DNA of 40,933 nucleotides from Bacillota bacterium (GTDB lineage Bacteria > Bacillota > Dethiobacteria > Dethiobacterales > Dethiobacteraceae), in contig JAAYLG010000140.1 of the NCBI GenBank assembly GCA_012522075.1, positions 1-40,933 on the forward strand, in the 5' to 3' direction. This document shows positions 7,969 through 16,888 of this stretch, in pieces. The stretch's first letter is position 1. Every line of letters begins with the position of its first letter. The translations under genes and the position numbers were made by a program. The notes below the pieces were generated by a model. That model worked only from the letters and a program-made list of their open reading frames with translations, was not told the DNA's origin and did no database searches.

Positions 7969-8580
7969 ATGATGCTGGTTGTAGGTTTGACGGGAGGTAT
8001 TGCCACGGGAAAATCTACAGTAGGAAAGATGTTTGCCCGCCTCGGTGCCAGGCGGATAGATACTGACAGGCTGGCACGGGAGGTTGTGGAGCCGGGGCAG
8101 CCGGGATTGGCGGCAGTGGTTGCCCGCTTTGGCGGGGAAGTCCTGACTGCCGACGGCCGCCTGGACAGGAAGGCCCTGGGGAAGATTGTTTTCCATGATG
8201 CGGGCTTGCGCAAAGAACTGGAAGCAATCCTCCATCCCCTGATCGGGGAATTGATGAGGGAGGAATTGCGAGCCGCGGAGGCGGCAGGTGACTGTATTGT
8301 TTTGGTGGAAGTTCCACTGCTTTATGAAACCGGTTTCCAGCGGGAGACGGACAGGGTAATTGTGGTGACAGCAGACCGGGAAACACAGCTGGCGCGGCTC
8401 AAAGAGCGTGACGGGTTGGATGAAGCGGAAGCAATGCGGCGCATCGCGGCCCAGATGCCGCTGAGCGAGAAAGCTGCCCGGGCCGATTATGTCATCGATA
8501 ACAGCGGCTCCCTGGCCGAGACGGAAAAGCAGGTGGAAGCGGTGTGGCAAATTTTACAACGGGAGTGTGACAATGGCTGA
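7969..8580 (+). CDS. coaE: Dephospho-CoA kinase
   Basis: A 203-residue P-loop kinase that phosphorylates the 3'-hydroxyl of dephospho-CoA, the last step of coenzyme A synthesis. The Walker A motif GGIATGKST is near residues 9-17, followed by the typical RIDTDRLAREVVEPG region (the Asp binds substrate) and IVLVEVPLLYETG. Two in-frame ATG codons, 7969 and 7972, are equally plausible behind GGG at 7961-7963. The next gene, a lytic transglycosylase, overlaps its end by eight bases, a pairing common in Clostridia. Confidence 0.93.
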   Translation: MMLVVGLTGGIATGKSTVGKMFARLGARRIDTDRLAREVVEPGQPGLAAVVARFGGEVLTADGRLDRKALGKIVFHDAGLRKELEAILHPLIGELMREELRAAEAAGDCIVLVEVPLLYETGFQRETDRVIVVTADRETQLARLKERDGLDEAEAMRRIAAQMPLSEKAARADYVIDNSGSLAETEKQVEAVWQILQRECDNG

Positions 8581-9145
8581 TTGGGTCAGGCGGCTGTGGC
8601 TGCCGCGGCTGCTGCTTGTCTTGGCACTGGCAGTTTTGCTGCTTTTTGCCGTGATGCGGACACCACGTTACCTGCGGCGCATTTACCCGTATCATCACCG
8701 GCAGCTGATTGAACTGTACGCCTTCCAGTACGGGGTGGACCCACTGCTTGTTGTTGCCGTCATGCATGCAGAAAGCAATTTCCGGGTGGATGCCGTTTCC
8801 TGGAAGGGAGCGCTTGGCCTGATGCAGGTGATTCCGGAGACGGCACAGTGGATTGCTCGCCGGCTGGGTATGGAAACACTGGAAATTGAAGACATCCTGG
8901 ACCCGGAAGTTAACATCAGGCTGGGGACCTGGTATCTGGCCTATCTGCTGGAGAAATTTGCCGGGCGGGTTGATGTGGTTATTGCCGCCTATAATGCCGG
9001 GCCCGGGCAGGTCTCCGCCTGGCTGGACGACAAAACCTGGTCCGGCCGCTATGCCGACCGGCATAAGATCCCCTTTGCTGAAACGCGCCAATTTTTGGTT
9101 AAAGTCAGGAAAGCTTATACAAAATACCAGCAACTCTATCGTTAA
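8573..9145 (+). CDS. Membrane-anchored lytic transglycosylase (SLT family)
   Basis: A 190-residue protein with one N-terminal transmembrane segment (about 10-28) and a C-terminal SLT domain that cleaves the glycan strand of peptidoglycan to 1,6-anhydro ends. The catalytic Glu is about residue 67 (HAESNFR), followed by the family segment GALGLMQVIPETA and later AAYNAGPG. The frame is open to 8489, but the ATG at 8573 has GGGAG at 8561-8565 and starts right at the membrane segment. It overlaps the coaE stop by eight bases and is likely translationally coupled to it. Confidence 0.92.
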   Translation: MADWVRRLWLPRLLLVLALAVLLLFAVMRTPRYLRRIYPYHHRQLIELYAFQYGVDPLLVVAVMHAESNFRVDAVSWKGALGLMQVIPETAQWIARRLGMETLEIEDILDPEVNIRLGTWYLAYLLEKFAGRVDVVIAAYNAGPGQVSAWLDDKTWSGRYADRHKIPFAETRQFLVKVRKAYTKYQQLYR

Positions 9146-9251
9146 ATACCATTGCAGCGGGGAGAGTTCGCAGCAGTGCTTGAACAATACGCGTTTGCCG
9201 CCGCCTGTGCAAAGCTGCGGCACTTTTCCCTGGTACCTGAACAATGCAATA

Positions 9252-9280
9252 TTGTCGCCTGCCGCAATTAGTGATACAAT
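9252..9280 (+). promoter_or_regulatory. Candidate yebC promoter
   Basis: TTGTCG (9252-9257) and TACAAT (9275-9280) are separated by 17 bases, about 60 bases upstream of the start codon. A weak hairpin (TGCCGC at 9196-9201 with GCGGCA at 9217-9222, then CTTTT) may end the preceding transcript. Confidence 0.45.
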
Positions 9281-9341
9281 AAGGGCGGTAAAATTTAAAG
9301 GCGCAACCAGATGTCTGTGGTATTCTTGCGGGAGGGATACG

Positions 9342-10097
9342 ATGGCAGGACATTCAAAATGGGCTAATATAAAGCGCAGAAAAGCACGTGTGGATGCGCT
9401 GAGAGGAAAAATCTTTACAAAAATATCAAGAGAAATTATGGCTGCAGTACGTGCGGGGGGGCCTGATCCAAGCGGCAATTTCCGTCTCCGGTTGGCCCTG
9501 CAAAAGGCACGTGCCGTCAATATGCCAAACGATAACATCGCCCGCGCTCTGCAGAAAGGCAGCGGCGACACTGACGGCGTTAATTACGAAGAAATTGTTT
9601 ATGAAGGTTACGGGCCTGCCGGGACGGCGGTGATGCTGGAAATTCTTACTGACAACCGTAACCGGACAGCCGCTGAAATCCGTCACATTTTTTCCCGGCG
9701 CGGCGGCAGCCTGGGGGAAGCGGGCTGTGTAGCCTGGATGTTCAGCCGCAAAGGCTACCTGACAGTAAACAAAAATGAGTGGGATGAAGATGAACTGATG
9801 CTTTTGGCACTGGAAGCGGGTGCTGCAGATTTCGAAGCCGATGATGATCTTTATACAATCTATGCCGAACCGGGTGATTTCGAACAGGTAAAGGAAAAAC
9901 TGGAGGCGACAGGTGTCAAATTAGTAGATGCCTCCATTACCATGGTGCCGGAAAGTACAGTGGAGATTACCGACCTGGAAGAAGCAAAAAAAGCGGTGGA
10001 GCTCATCGATCTTTTGGAAGACCATGACGATGTGCAGAATGTATACACAAATCTCGATCTCCCCCCGGAGATAGCAGCGGCTCTGGAGAACGAATAG
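9342..10097 (+). CDS. yebC: YebC/PmpR family protein
   Basis: A 251-residue member of the YebC/TACO1 family. It begins with the nearly invariant MAGHSKWANIKRRK and contains GPGG-like and EIRHIFSRRGG segments. The family was first described as transcription regulators (PmpR). Later work links family members to relief of ribosome stalling, so a role in translation is also possible. The frame stays open far upstream through the transglycosylase gene, but the ATG at 9342 with GGGAGGG at 9330-9336 is clearly the start. In many bacteria it neighbours ruvC, but here it heads a run of small genes. Confidence 0.93.
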   Translation: MAGHSKWANIKRRKARVDALRGKIFTKISREIMAAVRAGGPDPSGNFRLRLALQKARAVNMPNDNIARALQKGSGDTDGVNYEEIVYEGYGPAGTAVMLEILTDNRNRTAAEIRHIFSRRGGSLGEAGCVAWMFSRKGYLTVNKNEWDEDELMLLALEAGAADFEADDDLYTIYAEPGDFEQVKEKLEATGVKLVDASITMVPESTVEITDLEEAKKAVELIDLLEDHDDVQNVYTNLDLPPEIAAALENE

Positions 10098-10166
10098 CAG
10101 CACGGGTATAAACCCTCCGTTCACGGGGAATTAATTAGTATAAACCGTGAAAGGTGGGATTTTTTT

Positions 10167-10541
10167 ATGTTTCCGCACAAACGCCTTACTCCCGTAAGTA
10201 TTTTCCTGATTGGCCTGGTGCTTGGCCTGGCTGCGGGGGGAGGGGCGACAGCCTTATTTTTCAGAGGCTTGTCTCCCGTATCCGGCGTAGCTGAAGGCGC
10301 TGCCCTCACGGCAGAAAAAACGGGGCCTGTCCCGGAAGCGGACGGGAGGGTTTACCAGGGGTATCTGGGGGTTTATGACAACCATCTTGCCATTTATGAT
10401 GCAGTACCTCCGGGCGGAATGCTGCAGTATGTTTTGACCGACTATGAAGTCAGGGAAGACTTGCGGCCGCAACTGGAAAAAGGCATTCCTTTTACCGATA
10501 TGTATGATATGCTGCGCCTGCTGGAAAACTACACAAGTTGA
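10167..10541 (+). CDS. Small membrane-anchored protein, BofC C-terminal-like
   Basis: A 124-residue protein with one N-terminal membrane segment (about 10-33) and an extracytoplasmic domain. The domain starts YQGYLGVYDNHLAIYDA and ends ending in a short helix with LRLLENYTS. That layout resembles the C-terminal domain of BofC, a regulator of the sigma-K checkpoint between forespore and mother cell, but resemblance is loose and no function is assigned. The ATG at 10167 follows AAAGGTGGG and a T-run. A small inverted repeat TTCACGG/CCGTGAA (10120-10126, 10145-10151) lies just upstream. Confidence 0.6.
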   Translation: MFPHKRLTPVSIFLIGLVLGLAAGGGATALFFRGLSPVSGVAEGAALTAEKTGPVPEADGRVYQGYLGVYDNHLAIYDAVPPGGMLQYVLTDYEVREDLRPQLEKGIPFTDMYDMLRLLENYTS

Positions 10542-10593
10542 ATAAGGCAGCCTCCCGGCGGGTATACTATCCTGCATCTTTGGAGGTGTCACC

Positions 10594-11070
10594 GTGAAGT
10601 TTTCCCGGGAAATGATCGGTTTTGCAGTAATACATGCGCCCAGCGGCCGGGAAGTGGGGAAAGTGAGGGAATGGCTGCTGGATGAACGTTGTGAAACAGT
10701 TGCGGGCCTGCTGGTGGAAGGCGGCGGCTGGCTTCCCCAGCGGCGTGTTATCCCTTTTGCCGAAATTGTGAAGATTGGCAGTGACGCAGTACTGGTCGCC
10801 GGAACAGGGTTGTATGCAACGGGGGATCCACCCCTGGTGGATGGGCGGCTTACCTGCCGTGCGCTGGGGAAACGCATGCTTTCCGACGGTGGCGACGAAC
10901 TGGGGATAGTGGAAGATTTTTTGTTTGAAGAAGAAACAGGGAGGGTTGCCGGCTGGCGCCTTTCGTCAGGCCTGATTGATGACTTGCTGCAGGGCAGGCC
11001 GGTTCTGGAGGACCCGCCACAGATGATTGTGGGAGAAGACGCACTTATTGTCTGCTACGAAGAGGGGTGA
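10594..11070 (+). CDS. PRC-barrel domain protein
   Basis: A 158-residue soluble protein with two PRC-barrel-like units: residues 5-70 (FAVIHAPSGREVGKVREWLLDE onward) and about 84-150 (LTCRALGKRMLSDGGDELGIVEDFL onward). PRC barrels are small beta domains found in RNA processing (RimM) and in photosynthetic reaction centre H subunits, and they often bind other macromolecules. The start is GTG at 10594 after GGAGGTG. It lies four bases ahead of a zinc-ribbon gene, so the two are translated from one message. A larger PRC-barrel protein is encoded at 22048-23064. Function unknown. Confidence 0.75.
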   Translation: MKFSREMIGFAVIHAPSGREVGKVREWLLDERCETVAGLLVEGGGWLPQRRVIPFAEIVKIGSDAVLVAGTGLYATGDPPLVDGRLTCRALGKRMLSDGGDELGIVEDFLFEEETGRVAGWRLSSGLIDDLLQGRPVLEDPPQMIVGEDALIVCYEEG

Positions 11071-11074
11071 GACG

Positions 11075-11275
11075 ATGAATTGTCCGCTTTGTAACAGTAA
11101 TGATACGGGCAAAGTGGGAACAAACCAGTATTATTGCTGGAACTGCCTGGTTGAATTTTCCGTGCAGGGAGCCGGTGCCTACACGGCTTATTATGTTGAT
11201 GAAGAAGGAACACTGATTGCTCTCAGTGATCTGGTGCAGAAAAGCGGTACGCTGGCGGAAAACTTCCTGGGGTAG
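11075..11275 (+). CDS. Small zinc-ribbon protein
   Basis: A 66-residue protein starting MNCPLCNSND, with a second pair of cysteines in CWNC, giving a CxxC-x14-CxxC zinc ribbon at residues 3-23. The acidic remainder has no recognisable motif. GAGGGGTGAG at 11061-11070, overlapping the end of the PRC-barrel gene, supports the ATG at 11075 over upstream in-frame starts. Zinc ribbons of this size often bind nucleic acid or serve as adaptors, but nothing here tells which. Confidence 0.75.
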   Translation: MNCPLCNSNDTGKVGTNQYYCWNCLVEFSVQGAGAYTAYYVDEEGTLIALSDLVQKSGTLAENFLG

Positions 11276-11335
11276 CAGCGTATGGAGCCCCTTGTACCTG
11301 CATATAGATAAACAGACGGACAGGGGGGTGACTTG

Positions 11336-12403
11336 ATGCTGAAACATGACCGGCAGTTGCTGCGGCGTTATGGCATGCTTGGTACCATTTTGGCTGTGAC
11401 TGTAGCCATGCTCTTCTGGCTGTTATTCGTCGGCCGCCGTTTATTTTCTATTTTTATTCCTTTCTTGTTGGCAATCATTCTTGCTTATATTTTAAACCCG
11501 CTGGTAGAATTCCTGGAAGAACGCCGTGTGCCGCGGTCTCTGGGGATTTTGCTTATTTATGCCGTTTTTTTTTCCCTTGCCTTTTTGTTTTGCGTAACCG
11601 CCATTCCCGCCCTTATTAATGAACTGCAAAAACTGGGAGAAATGCTGCCGCAGTATACAAACCAGTTTCAGCATTTTTTGTTCAGCCTGCAGTCGGACTA
11701 CCGGCGCATCAATATGCCGGAGAGCATCAGGATGGCGCTCGACCAGAATATTCTTAACTTGCAGGCTGCAATACAGGCTTTGCTGGAGCGGGTGACAGGC
11801 AGTGTTTTAAATTTGTTCTCCAATCTGCTGGCCATGCTTGTTATCCCGTTGATGGTGTATTATTTTCTACGTGATATGGATGCTCTCAAACGGTCTGTGG
11901 TATTGCTTTTCCCGAAAAAATACCGTTCCTGGTTTGTCGCCATGGGCAGTGAAATGGACAGGACAATGGGCGCTTATTTCCGCGGCATCCTGGTTATCAG
12001 CTTTCTTGTCGGTGTGCTGACGTATGTGGGCCTTGCCCTTGTGGGGCTGGATTATGCGTTGATTCTGGGCATCCTGGCAGGGTTGACCAATGTCATCCCT
12101 TACTTTGGACCCATTATCGGCGCCATACCGGCAGTGCTCCTGGCCCTGCTCACTTCCCCGGCGCTTGCCTTGAAAGCAGGGCTTGTTTATGTCATCGTCC
12201 AGCAACTGGAAAGTCACGTAATTGCCCCGCAGGTCCTGGGCCGCAGCCTGGGACTCCATCCTTTAGTTGTCATTTTTGTGTTGGTTCTGGGAGGGAAGCT
12301 TTACGGTTTGCCCGGCCTGATTTTTGCCGTCCCCTTTACCGCCGTTGCCCGCATTTTTCTTAAACATGTCATTGATTTTGCCGCCAACCGGAACGGCAGG
12401 TAA
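11336..12403 (+). CDS. AI-2E family transporter
   Basis: A 355-residue membrane protein of the AI-2E/PerM family, with about seven or eight helices and the conserved region GILAGLTNVIPYFGPIIGAIPA near the C-terminal third. Members have been linked to export of autoinducer-2 or to sodium-proton exchange, and the true substrate of most is unknown. A TTG at 11333 directly precedes the ATG at 11336; GGGGGGTG at 11323-11330 fits ATG better. The position upstream of alaS matches yrrI of Bacillus. Confidence 0.87.
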   Translation: MLKHDRQLLRRYGMLGTILAVTVAMLFWLLFVGRRLFSIFIPFLLAIILAYILNPLVEFLEERRVPRSLGILLIYAVFFSLAFLFCVTAIPALINELQKLGEMLPQYTNQFQHFLFSLQSDYRRINMPESIRMALDQNILNLQAAIQALLERVTGSVLNLFSNLLAMLVIPLMVYYFLRDMDALKRSVVLLFPKKYRSWFVAMGSEMDRTMGAYFRGILVISFLVGVLTYVGLALVGLDYALILGILAGLTNVIPYFGPIIGAIPAVLLALLTSPALALKAGLVYVIVQQLESHVIAPQVLGRSLGLHPLVVIFVLVLGGKLYGLPGLIFAVPFTAVARIFLKHVIDFAANRNGR

Positions 12404-12423
12404 ATGCGTCCATGCTCCTTTTA

Positions 12424-12453
12424 TTGACACCTTTCCTCTCCTTCTTATATAAT
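12424..12453 (+). promoter_or_regulatory. alaS promoter
   Basis: TTGACA (12424-12429) and TATAAT (12448-12453), both consensus, are 18 bases apart. Transcription would start near 12460, leaving only about 25 leader bases, too few for a T-box, which controls many Clostridia synthetase genes. Confidence 0.65.
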
Positions 12454-12484
12454 GAACTGTGATACAATTCAGGGAGGGTTTGGC

Positions 12485-15103
12485 ATGCTGTCCAAGGATA
12501 TCCGTTCCACTTTTTTAGAATTTTTCCGGGAAAAAGACCATCTTGTCCTTCCCAGTTTTTCTTTAATTCCGCAAAATGATCCTACGTTGCTTTTAATAGG
12601 TGCCGGCATGGCACCGTTAAAACCTTTTTTTACCGGAGAAAAAAAACCGCCCCATCCCCGGGTGGCAACATGCCAGAAATGCTTGCGCACACCGGATATT
12701 GACCGTGTGGGGCGCACCTCTCGCCATGCCACATTTTTTGAAATGCTGGGTAATTTCTCTTTTGGCGACTATTTCAAGGAGGAAGCCATTGAGTGGGCCT
12801 GGGAACTGGTGACCACAGGGTTCAAACTGCCGGAGGACAAGCTCTACGTCAGCATTTACCTGGATGACGACGAAGCTTTTGAGATCTGGCATAAAAAAAT
12901 CGGTCTCCCGGCCGGACGCATTTACCGGCTGGGCAAGGAAGACAACTTCTGGGAGATTGGCACCGGGCCGTGCGGACCATGTTCAGAGATCTATTACGAT
13001 CTGGGTCCCGAGAAGGGCTGCGGCCGGCCAAATTGCGAAGTAGGCTGTGATTGCGACCGTTACCTGGAAATCTGGAACCTGGTGTTCACCCAGTTTAATT
13101 GCTGCGAAGACGGCACATACCAGCCGCTGGCCCAGCGCAACATTGACACCGGGGCAGGGCTGGAGCGCCTGGCACTCGTTTTACAGGGGGTGAACAACCT
13201 CTTTGAAATTGACACGGTACGGCCGCTTTTACAGCATTTTTGCAGCGCCACCGGCCGGGAATACGGCAAAGACACGCAGGACGACATCTCGCTGAGGATT
13301 TTGACGGAACATGTGCGCGGTATTTGTTTTTTAATCGGTGACGGTGTTCTGCCGGGCAATGAAGGGCGCGGCTATGTCCTGCGCAGACTGCTCCGGCGTG
13401 CCGTCCGTCACGGCAAACTGCTGGGCAGGGATGAGCCTTTTCTTCACCAGGCTGTGGACTTGGTGGTGGACGAGTACGGCGCTTTTTATCCCGAGCTGCA
13501 AAAAGGGCGTGAATATATAGGCAAGGTAATCCGCCTGGAAGAAGAGCGCTTTCATGAGACCCTGGAACAGGGGATGAAGATACTTGCGGAAATGATGGCC
13601 GCCACAGGCGGGAACGGCGTTTTTTCCGGGACGGATGCTTTTAAACTGTATGATACGTACGGCTTTCCCATAGATTTAACGAGAGAGATTGTGGAAGAAA
13701 ACGGGCTTACACTGGACGAGGCAGGTTTTCAGGCGGCGCTGGAGGAACAGCGCCTGCGTGCCCGCAGTGCCCGCAGCACCGGTACATTCGGCACCGCTGA
13801 CGCTGCCTATGAGGAAATTAAAGGCTTGGAAACGGTTTTTACCGGGTATGAAGAATTGCAGGCAAAAACGGAAGTGCTGGCCATCCTGCAGGATGGCAGG
13901 CGCGTGGCGCAGGCTGGTGCGGGCGAAGAGGTAGAAGTGGTGCTTGCCGCCACTCCGTTTTACGGCGAGCGCGGCGGTCAGGTTGGTGACAAGGGGTTGC
14001 TTGTCTCCGAAACTGTCAAGGCGGAAATAAGCGATACAAAAGTGACACCCGACGGCCAGACCATACACCAGGCCCGCATCACAGAGGGTGTACTAAAGGC
14101 GGGCGACATGGTACAGGCTGTTGTGGAGGATGGAAGGCGGCGTGCCGTTTGCCGGAATCATACGGCCACTCATCTTTTGCATAAGGCGCTGAGAGAGGTG
14201 CTGGGCGAGCATGTGCAACAGGCCGGTTCCTTGGTTGCTCCGGACAGGCTGCGCTTTGACTTTACCTATTTACATGCACTCACAGCCGACCAGCTGCAGG
14301 CTGTTGAGGAACGTGTCAATACAATCATCTGGCAGAATCCTTCTGTCAGTGTTACCCTGGCCACACTGGATGAAGCCAGGGACATGGGTGCCACCGCCCT
14401 TTTTGAGGAAAAATACGGCGATAAAGTGCGGGTAGTCAGCGTTGACAATTATAGCATGGAACTGTGCGGCGGCACGCATGTCCGGAGTGCAGGAGAGATC
14501 GGTCTTTTTAAAATTGTGTCCGAATCCGGCATCGGCGCCGGCCTGCGGCGAATTGAAGCGCTGACTGGCGCCGCCGCTTATGAGTGGTTTGCCGAACGCA
14601 ACAGGCTGCTGGAAGAGGCGGCCGCCCGGCTGAAAAGCGAGCCGCAGCAGGTGCCGGAAAAAATCGCCGGCCTGCAGCAGGAATTAAAAGAGGTGCAGCG
14701 TGAAAACCAGAAGCTGCAATTAAAACTGGCCGGCATGGAAGTTGACGACCTGCTTGACCTGGTTCAGGAGACAAGCGGCGTGCCTGTTTTAAGCGCCAGG
14801 GTAAATGCGGGCAAGATGGAAACTTTGCGCGAAATGGCCGACCGTCTGAAACAGAAAATAGGCTCCGGAATTATTGTGCTTGGCACCGTGGCCGAAGGCA
14901 GGGTGCTGTTGGTGGGCGCCGTCACGCCCGATCTGGTGAAGGCGGGTTTTCATGCCGGCAGGCTGGTTGGTGAAGTGGCCAAGTTAACGGGCGGCGGCGG
15001 CGGCGGACGGCCGGATATGGCACAGGCCGGCGGTAAAGACCCCGGTCGGCTGGATGAGGCTCTGCAGAGCGTAAATGATTTAGTACAAAAGCAGAAACAG
15101 TGA
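12485..15103 (+). CDS. alaS: Alanyl-tRNA synthetase
   Basis: An 872-residue class II synthetase that charges tRNA-Ala. In order it has the catalytic core (with RHATFFEMLGNFSFGDYFK and GTGPCGPCSEIYYDLG), the tRNA-recognition helices, the editing domain with zinc-binding HTATHLLH and CGGTH, and the C-Ala dimerisation/tRNA domain ending GGRPDMAQAGGKD. Length is normal. The frame is open to 12452, but GGGAGGG at 12472-12478 fixes the ATG at 12485. It heads the block with ireB, an aldo/keto reductase, ruvX, a DUF1292 gene and mltG. Confidence 0.97.
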   Translation: MLSKDIRSTFLEFFREKDHLVLPSFSLIPQNDPTLLLIGAGMAPLKPFFTGEKKPPHPRVATCQKCLRTPDIDRVGRTSRHATFFEMLGNFSFGDYFKEEAIEWAWELVTTGFKLPEDKLYVSIYLDDDEAFEIWHKKIGLPAGRIYRLGKEDNFWEIGTGPCGPCSEIYYDLGPEKGCGRPNCEVGCDCDRYLEIWNLVFTQFNCCEDGTYQPLAQRNIDTGAGLERLALVLQGVNNLFEIDTVRPLLQHFCSATGREYGKDTQDDISLRILTEHVRGICFLIGDGVLPGNEGRGYVLRRLLRRAVRHGKLLGRDEPFLHQAVDLVVDEYGAFYPELQKGREYIGKVIRLEEERFHETLEQGMKILAEMMAATGGNGVFSGTDAFKLYDTYGFPIDLTREIVEENGLTLDEAGFQAALEEQRLRARSARSTGTFGTADAAYEEIKGLETVFTGYEELQAKTEVLAILQDGRRVAQAGAGEEVEVVLAATPFYGERGGQVGDKGLLVSETVKAEISDTKVTPDGQTIHQARITEGVLKAGDMVQAVVEDGRRRAVCRNHTATHLLHKALREVLGEHVQQAGSLVAPDRLRFDFTYLHALTADQLQAVEERVNTIIWQNPSVSVTLATLDEARDMGATALFEEKYGDKVRVVSVDNYSMELCGGTHVRSAGEIGLFKIVSESGIGAGLRRIEALTGAAAYEWFAERNRLLEEAAARLKSEPQQVPEKIAGLQQELKEVQRENQKLQLKLAGMEVDDLLDLVQETSGVPVLSARVNAGKMETLREMADRLKQKIGSGIIVLGTVAEGRVLLVGAVTPDLVKAGFHAGRLVGEVAKLTGGGGGGRPDMAQAGGKDPGRLDEALQSVNDLVQKQKQ

Positions 15104-15166
15104 CAGGAAAATATGGGAAATGGGCGAATAGTATAGTAAGATCCTGCCTTGTGGGGGGTGAGGGGT

Positions 15167-15436
15167 GTGGAGAATTTTGACCAGACAATGAAGTTCAAAC
15201 GGACAACAGACGAAGAAACATACCAGGTAAAAGATGTTTTCCGTATTGTTTACGGAGCGCTGAAGGAAAAAGGGTATAATCCCATAAATCAGATTGTCGG
15301 CTATCTGCTGTCAGGCGATCCCGCGTATATTACCAGCCACCGGAACGCCAGGGTGCTGATCCGTAAGCTGGAGCGGGATGAGCTTTTGGAAGAACTGGTG
15401 GGATCGTATTTGTCAAAGCTGGATAATCAGGTGTAA
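15167..15436 (+). CDS. ireB: IreB family regulatory phosphoprotein (UPF0297)
   Basis: An 89-residue protein of the IreB/YrzL family. It begins ENFDQTMKF and contains [22 protein letters not shown] and [13 protein letters not shown], both nearly diagnostic. In Enterococcus, IreB is phosphorylated by the PASTA kinase IreK and tunes cell-wall stress and cephalosporin resistance. The start is GTG at 15167 behind a G-rich site at 15153-15158; a longer frame from 15149 is less likely. Position between alaS and ruvX is the standard Firmicutes arrangement, interrupted here by one extra gene. Confidence 0.93.
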   Translation: MENFDQTMKFKRTTDEETYQVKDVFRIVYGALKEKGYNPINQIVGYLLSGDPAYITSHRNARVLIRKLERDELLEELVGSYLSKLDNQV

Positions 15437-15438
15437 AA

Positions 15439-16386
15439 ATGGAGTATCGTACCCTGGGAAAGACGGGAATCCGTGTTTCCCGTCTTTGTTTTGGCACACT
15501 GACACTGGGTCCCCTGCAAAGCAACCTCCCTCTGGAACAGGGGGCGGACTTGCTTGTCCGCGCCATGGACCGGGGAGTTACTTTTTTTGATACGGCTGAC
15601 TTGTACGGGACCTACCCGTATCTCCGTGAGGCCATGCACAAAAGCGGCAAGAGGCCTGTCATTGCTTCCAAATCGTATGATTACACGCGCGAGGGCATGA
15701 AAAAAAGCCTGCGGCGGGCGCTGGCGGAGCTGGACATTCAAAGTATTGACATTTTCCTGTTGCATGAACAGGAATCGGCCCTGACGCTGGCAGGCCACCG
15801 TCCCGCCCTGGAGTATTTGCTGGAAGCAAAGGAGCAGGGTCTGGTGCGAGCCGTCGGTTTTTCTACGCATCACATCGCTGCGGTGCGTGCCGCCCTGACT
15901 ATGCCGGAAATTGATGTTGTTCACCCCTTGATTAATATGGAAGGCGTCGGCATTGTGGACGGGACGGCGGCGGAAATGCTGGCTGTCTTAGGTGAGCTCC
16001 ATGCACAGGGTGTGGGTATCTTTGCCATGAAGCCGCTGGGTGGCGGCCACCTGATTGGCAAAAGCGAGGAAGCTTTCCGTTTCGTTCTTGCGCAGACATG
16101 CCTGGATGCCATAGCGGTAGGTATGCAAACCGAGGCGGAAATTGATTATAACTCCGCGCTTTTTTCCGGCGAGCAGCCGTCGCAGGCCCAAGGAGAGGCG
16201 CTGCGCAAAAGCAAAAGACGCCTGCACGTCCAGTACTGGTGCCGTGGCTGCGGCAACTGCACCGGCCACTGCCCGCAACGGGCGCTGAAAGTTTTAGCGG
16301 GGAAGGCAACGGTTGACGAGGATGCTTGCATCCTCTGCGGTTACTGCGGGGCGTACTGCCCGGATTTTTACCTGAAAATCTATTAA
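15439..16386 (+). CDS. Aldo/keto reductase with C-terminal ferredoxin domain
   Basis: A 315-residue protein joining an aldo/keto reductase barrel (about 1-255, with FFDTADLYG and IFLLHEQ) to a two-cluster ferredoxin-like tail. The tail carries [12 protein letters not shown] and [12 protein letters not shown], the full set of eight cysteines for two 4Fe-4S clusters. Such fusions are widespread in anaerobes and probably pass electrons between NAD(P)H or ferredoxin and an unknown carbonyl substrate. It starts two bases after the ireB stop with AGGTG at 15429-15433, and its stop overlaps the ruvX region, so it is embedded in the operon. It is absent from the corresponding Bacillus order. Confidence 0.9.
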   Translation: MEYRTLGKTGIRVSRLCFGTLTLGPLQSNLPLEQGADLLVRAMDRGVTFFDTADLYGTYPYLREAMHKSGKRPVIASKSYDYTREGMKKSLRRALAELDIQSIDIFLLHEQESALTLAGHRPALEYLLEAKEQGLVRAVGFSTHHIAAVRAALTMPEIDVVHPLINMEGVGIVDGTAAEMLAVLGELHAQGVGIFAMKPLGGGHLIGKSEEAFRFVLAQTCLDAIAVGMQTEAEIDYNSALFSGEQPSQAQGEALRKSKRRLHVQYWCRGCGNCTGHCPQRALKVLAGKATVDEDACILCGYCGAYCPDFYLKIY

Positions 16387-16400
16387 TGCCGAGGTTAATG

Positions 16401-16835
16401 ATGCGTATTATGGGCTTGGATGTAGGAGACCGCACCATCGGTGTGGCTGTAAGTGATGAACTGGGCTGGACCGCCCAAGGTATAGAGGTAATCCGCCGCA
16501 CAGACTGGCAGACCAACCTGCAGCGGCTAAGACAGCTCTGCGAGCAGTACCAGGTTTCCCTCATTGTGGTGGGGCACCCGCTGAACATGAACGGTACCGC
16601 CGGCCCGCGGGCGGAAATGGCGGCGGAGTTTGCCGGCCGGTTGCAAGAAGAACTGGGAGTGCCTGTCCGTTTATGGGACGAGCGCCTGACTACACTGGAG
16701 GCGGAACGCATACTGATTGCCGCCGATGTCAGCAGGGCAAAGCGACGTAAAGTGGTTGATAAAATGGCGGCCGTTCTAATCCTGCAAAACTATCTTCAGG
16801 CCCACTCCGGCGCCGGTCCGGATAGAAACCGGTAA
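16401..16835 (+). CDS. ruvX: RuvX/YqgF family putative Holliday junction resolvase
   Basis: A 144-residue RNase H-fold nuclease. It shows [17 protein letters not shown] at the N-terminus (first catalytic Asp), GHPLNMNGT in the middle, WDERLTT with a conserved acidic residue, and [13 protein letters not shown] near the end. Family members resolve Holliday junctions in vitro and process the 5' end of pre-16S rRNA in E. coli. ATG codons at 16386 and 16398 are also in frame; GAGG at 16391-16394 fits 16401 best. The preceding gene ends at 16386. Confidence 0.93.
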   Translation: MRIMGLDVGDRTIGVAVSDELGWTAQGIEVIRRTDWQTNLQRLRQLCEQYQVSLIVVGHPLNMNGTAGPRAEMAAEFAGRLQEELGVPVRLWDERLTTLEAERILIAADVSRAKRRKVVDKMAAVLILQNYLQAHSGAGPDRNR

Positions 16836-16888
16836 GATTGTAAAGAATATGGGCGTTTACGTAAAGAAAAAAAGAGGTGTATAATTAA

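Noticed and set aside
8492-9571. Long minus-strand open frame (359 codons) opposite the transglycosylase and yebC
   Set aside because: It lies opposite two well-supported genes, has no binding site and resembles no protein; it reflects codon bias of the real strand.
12454-12484. T-box leader for alaS
   Set aside because: The predicted leader is only about 25 bases, with no stem I or antiterminator.
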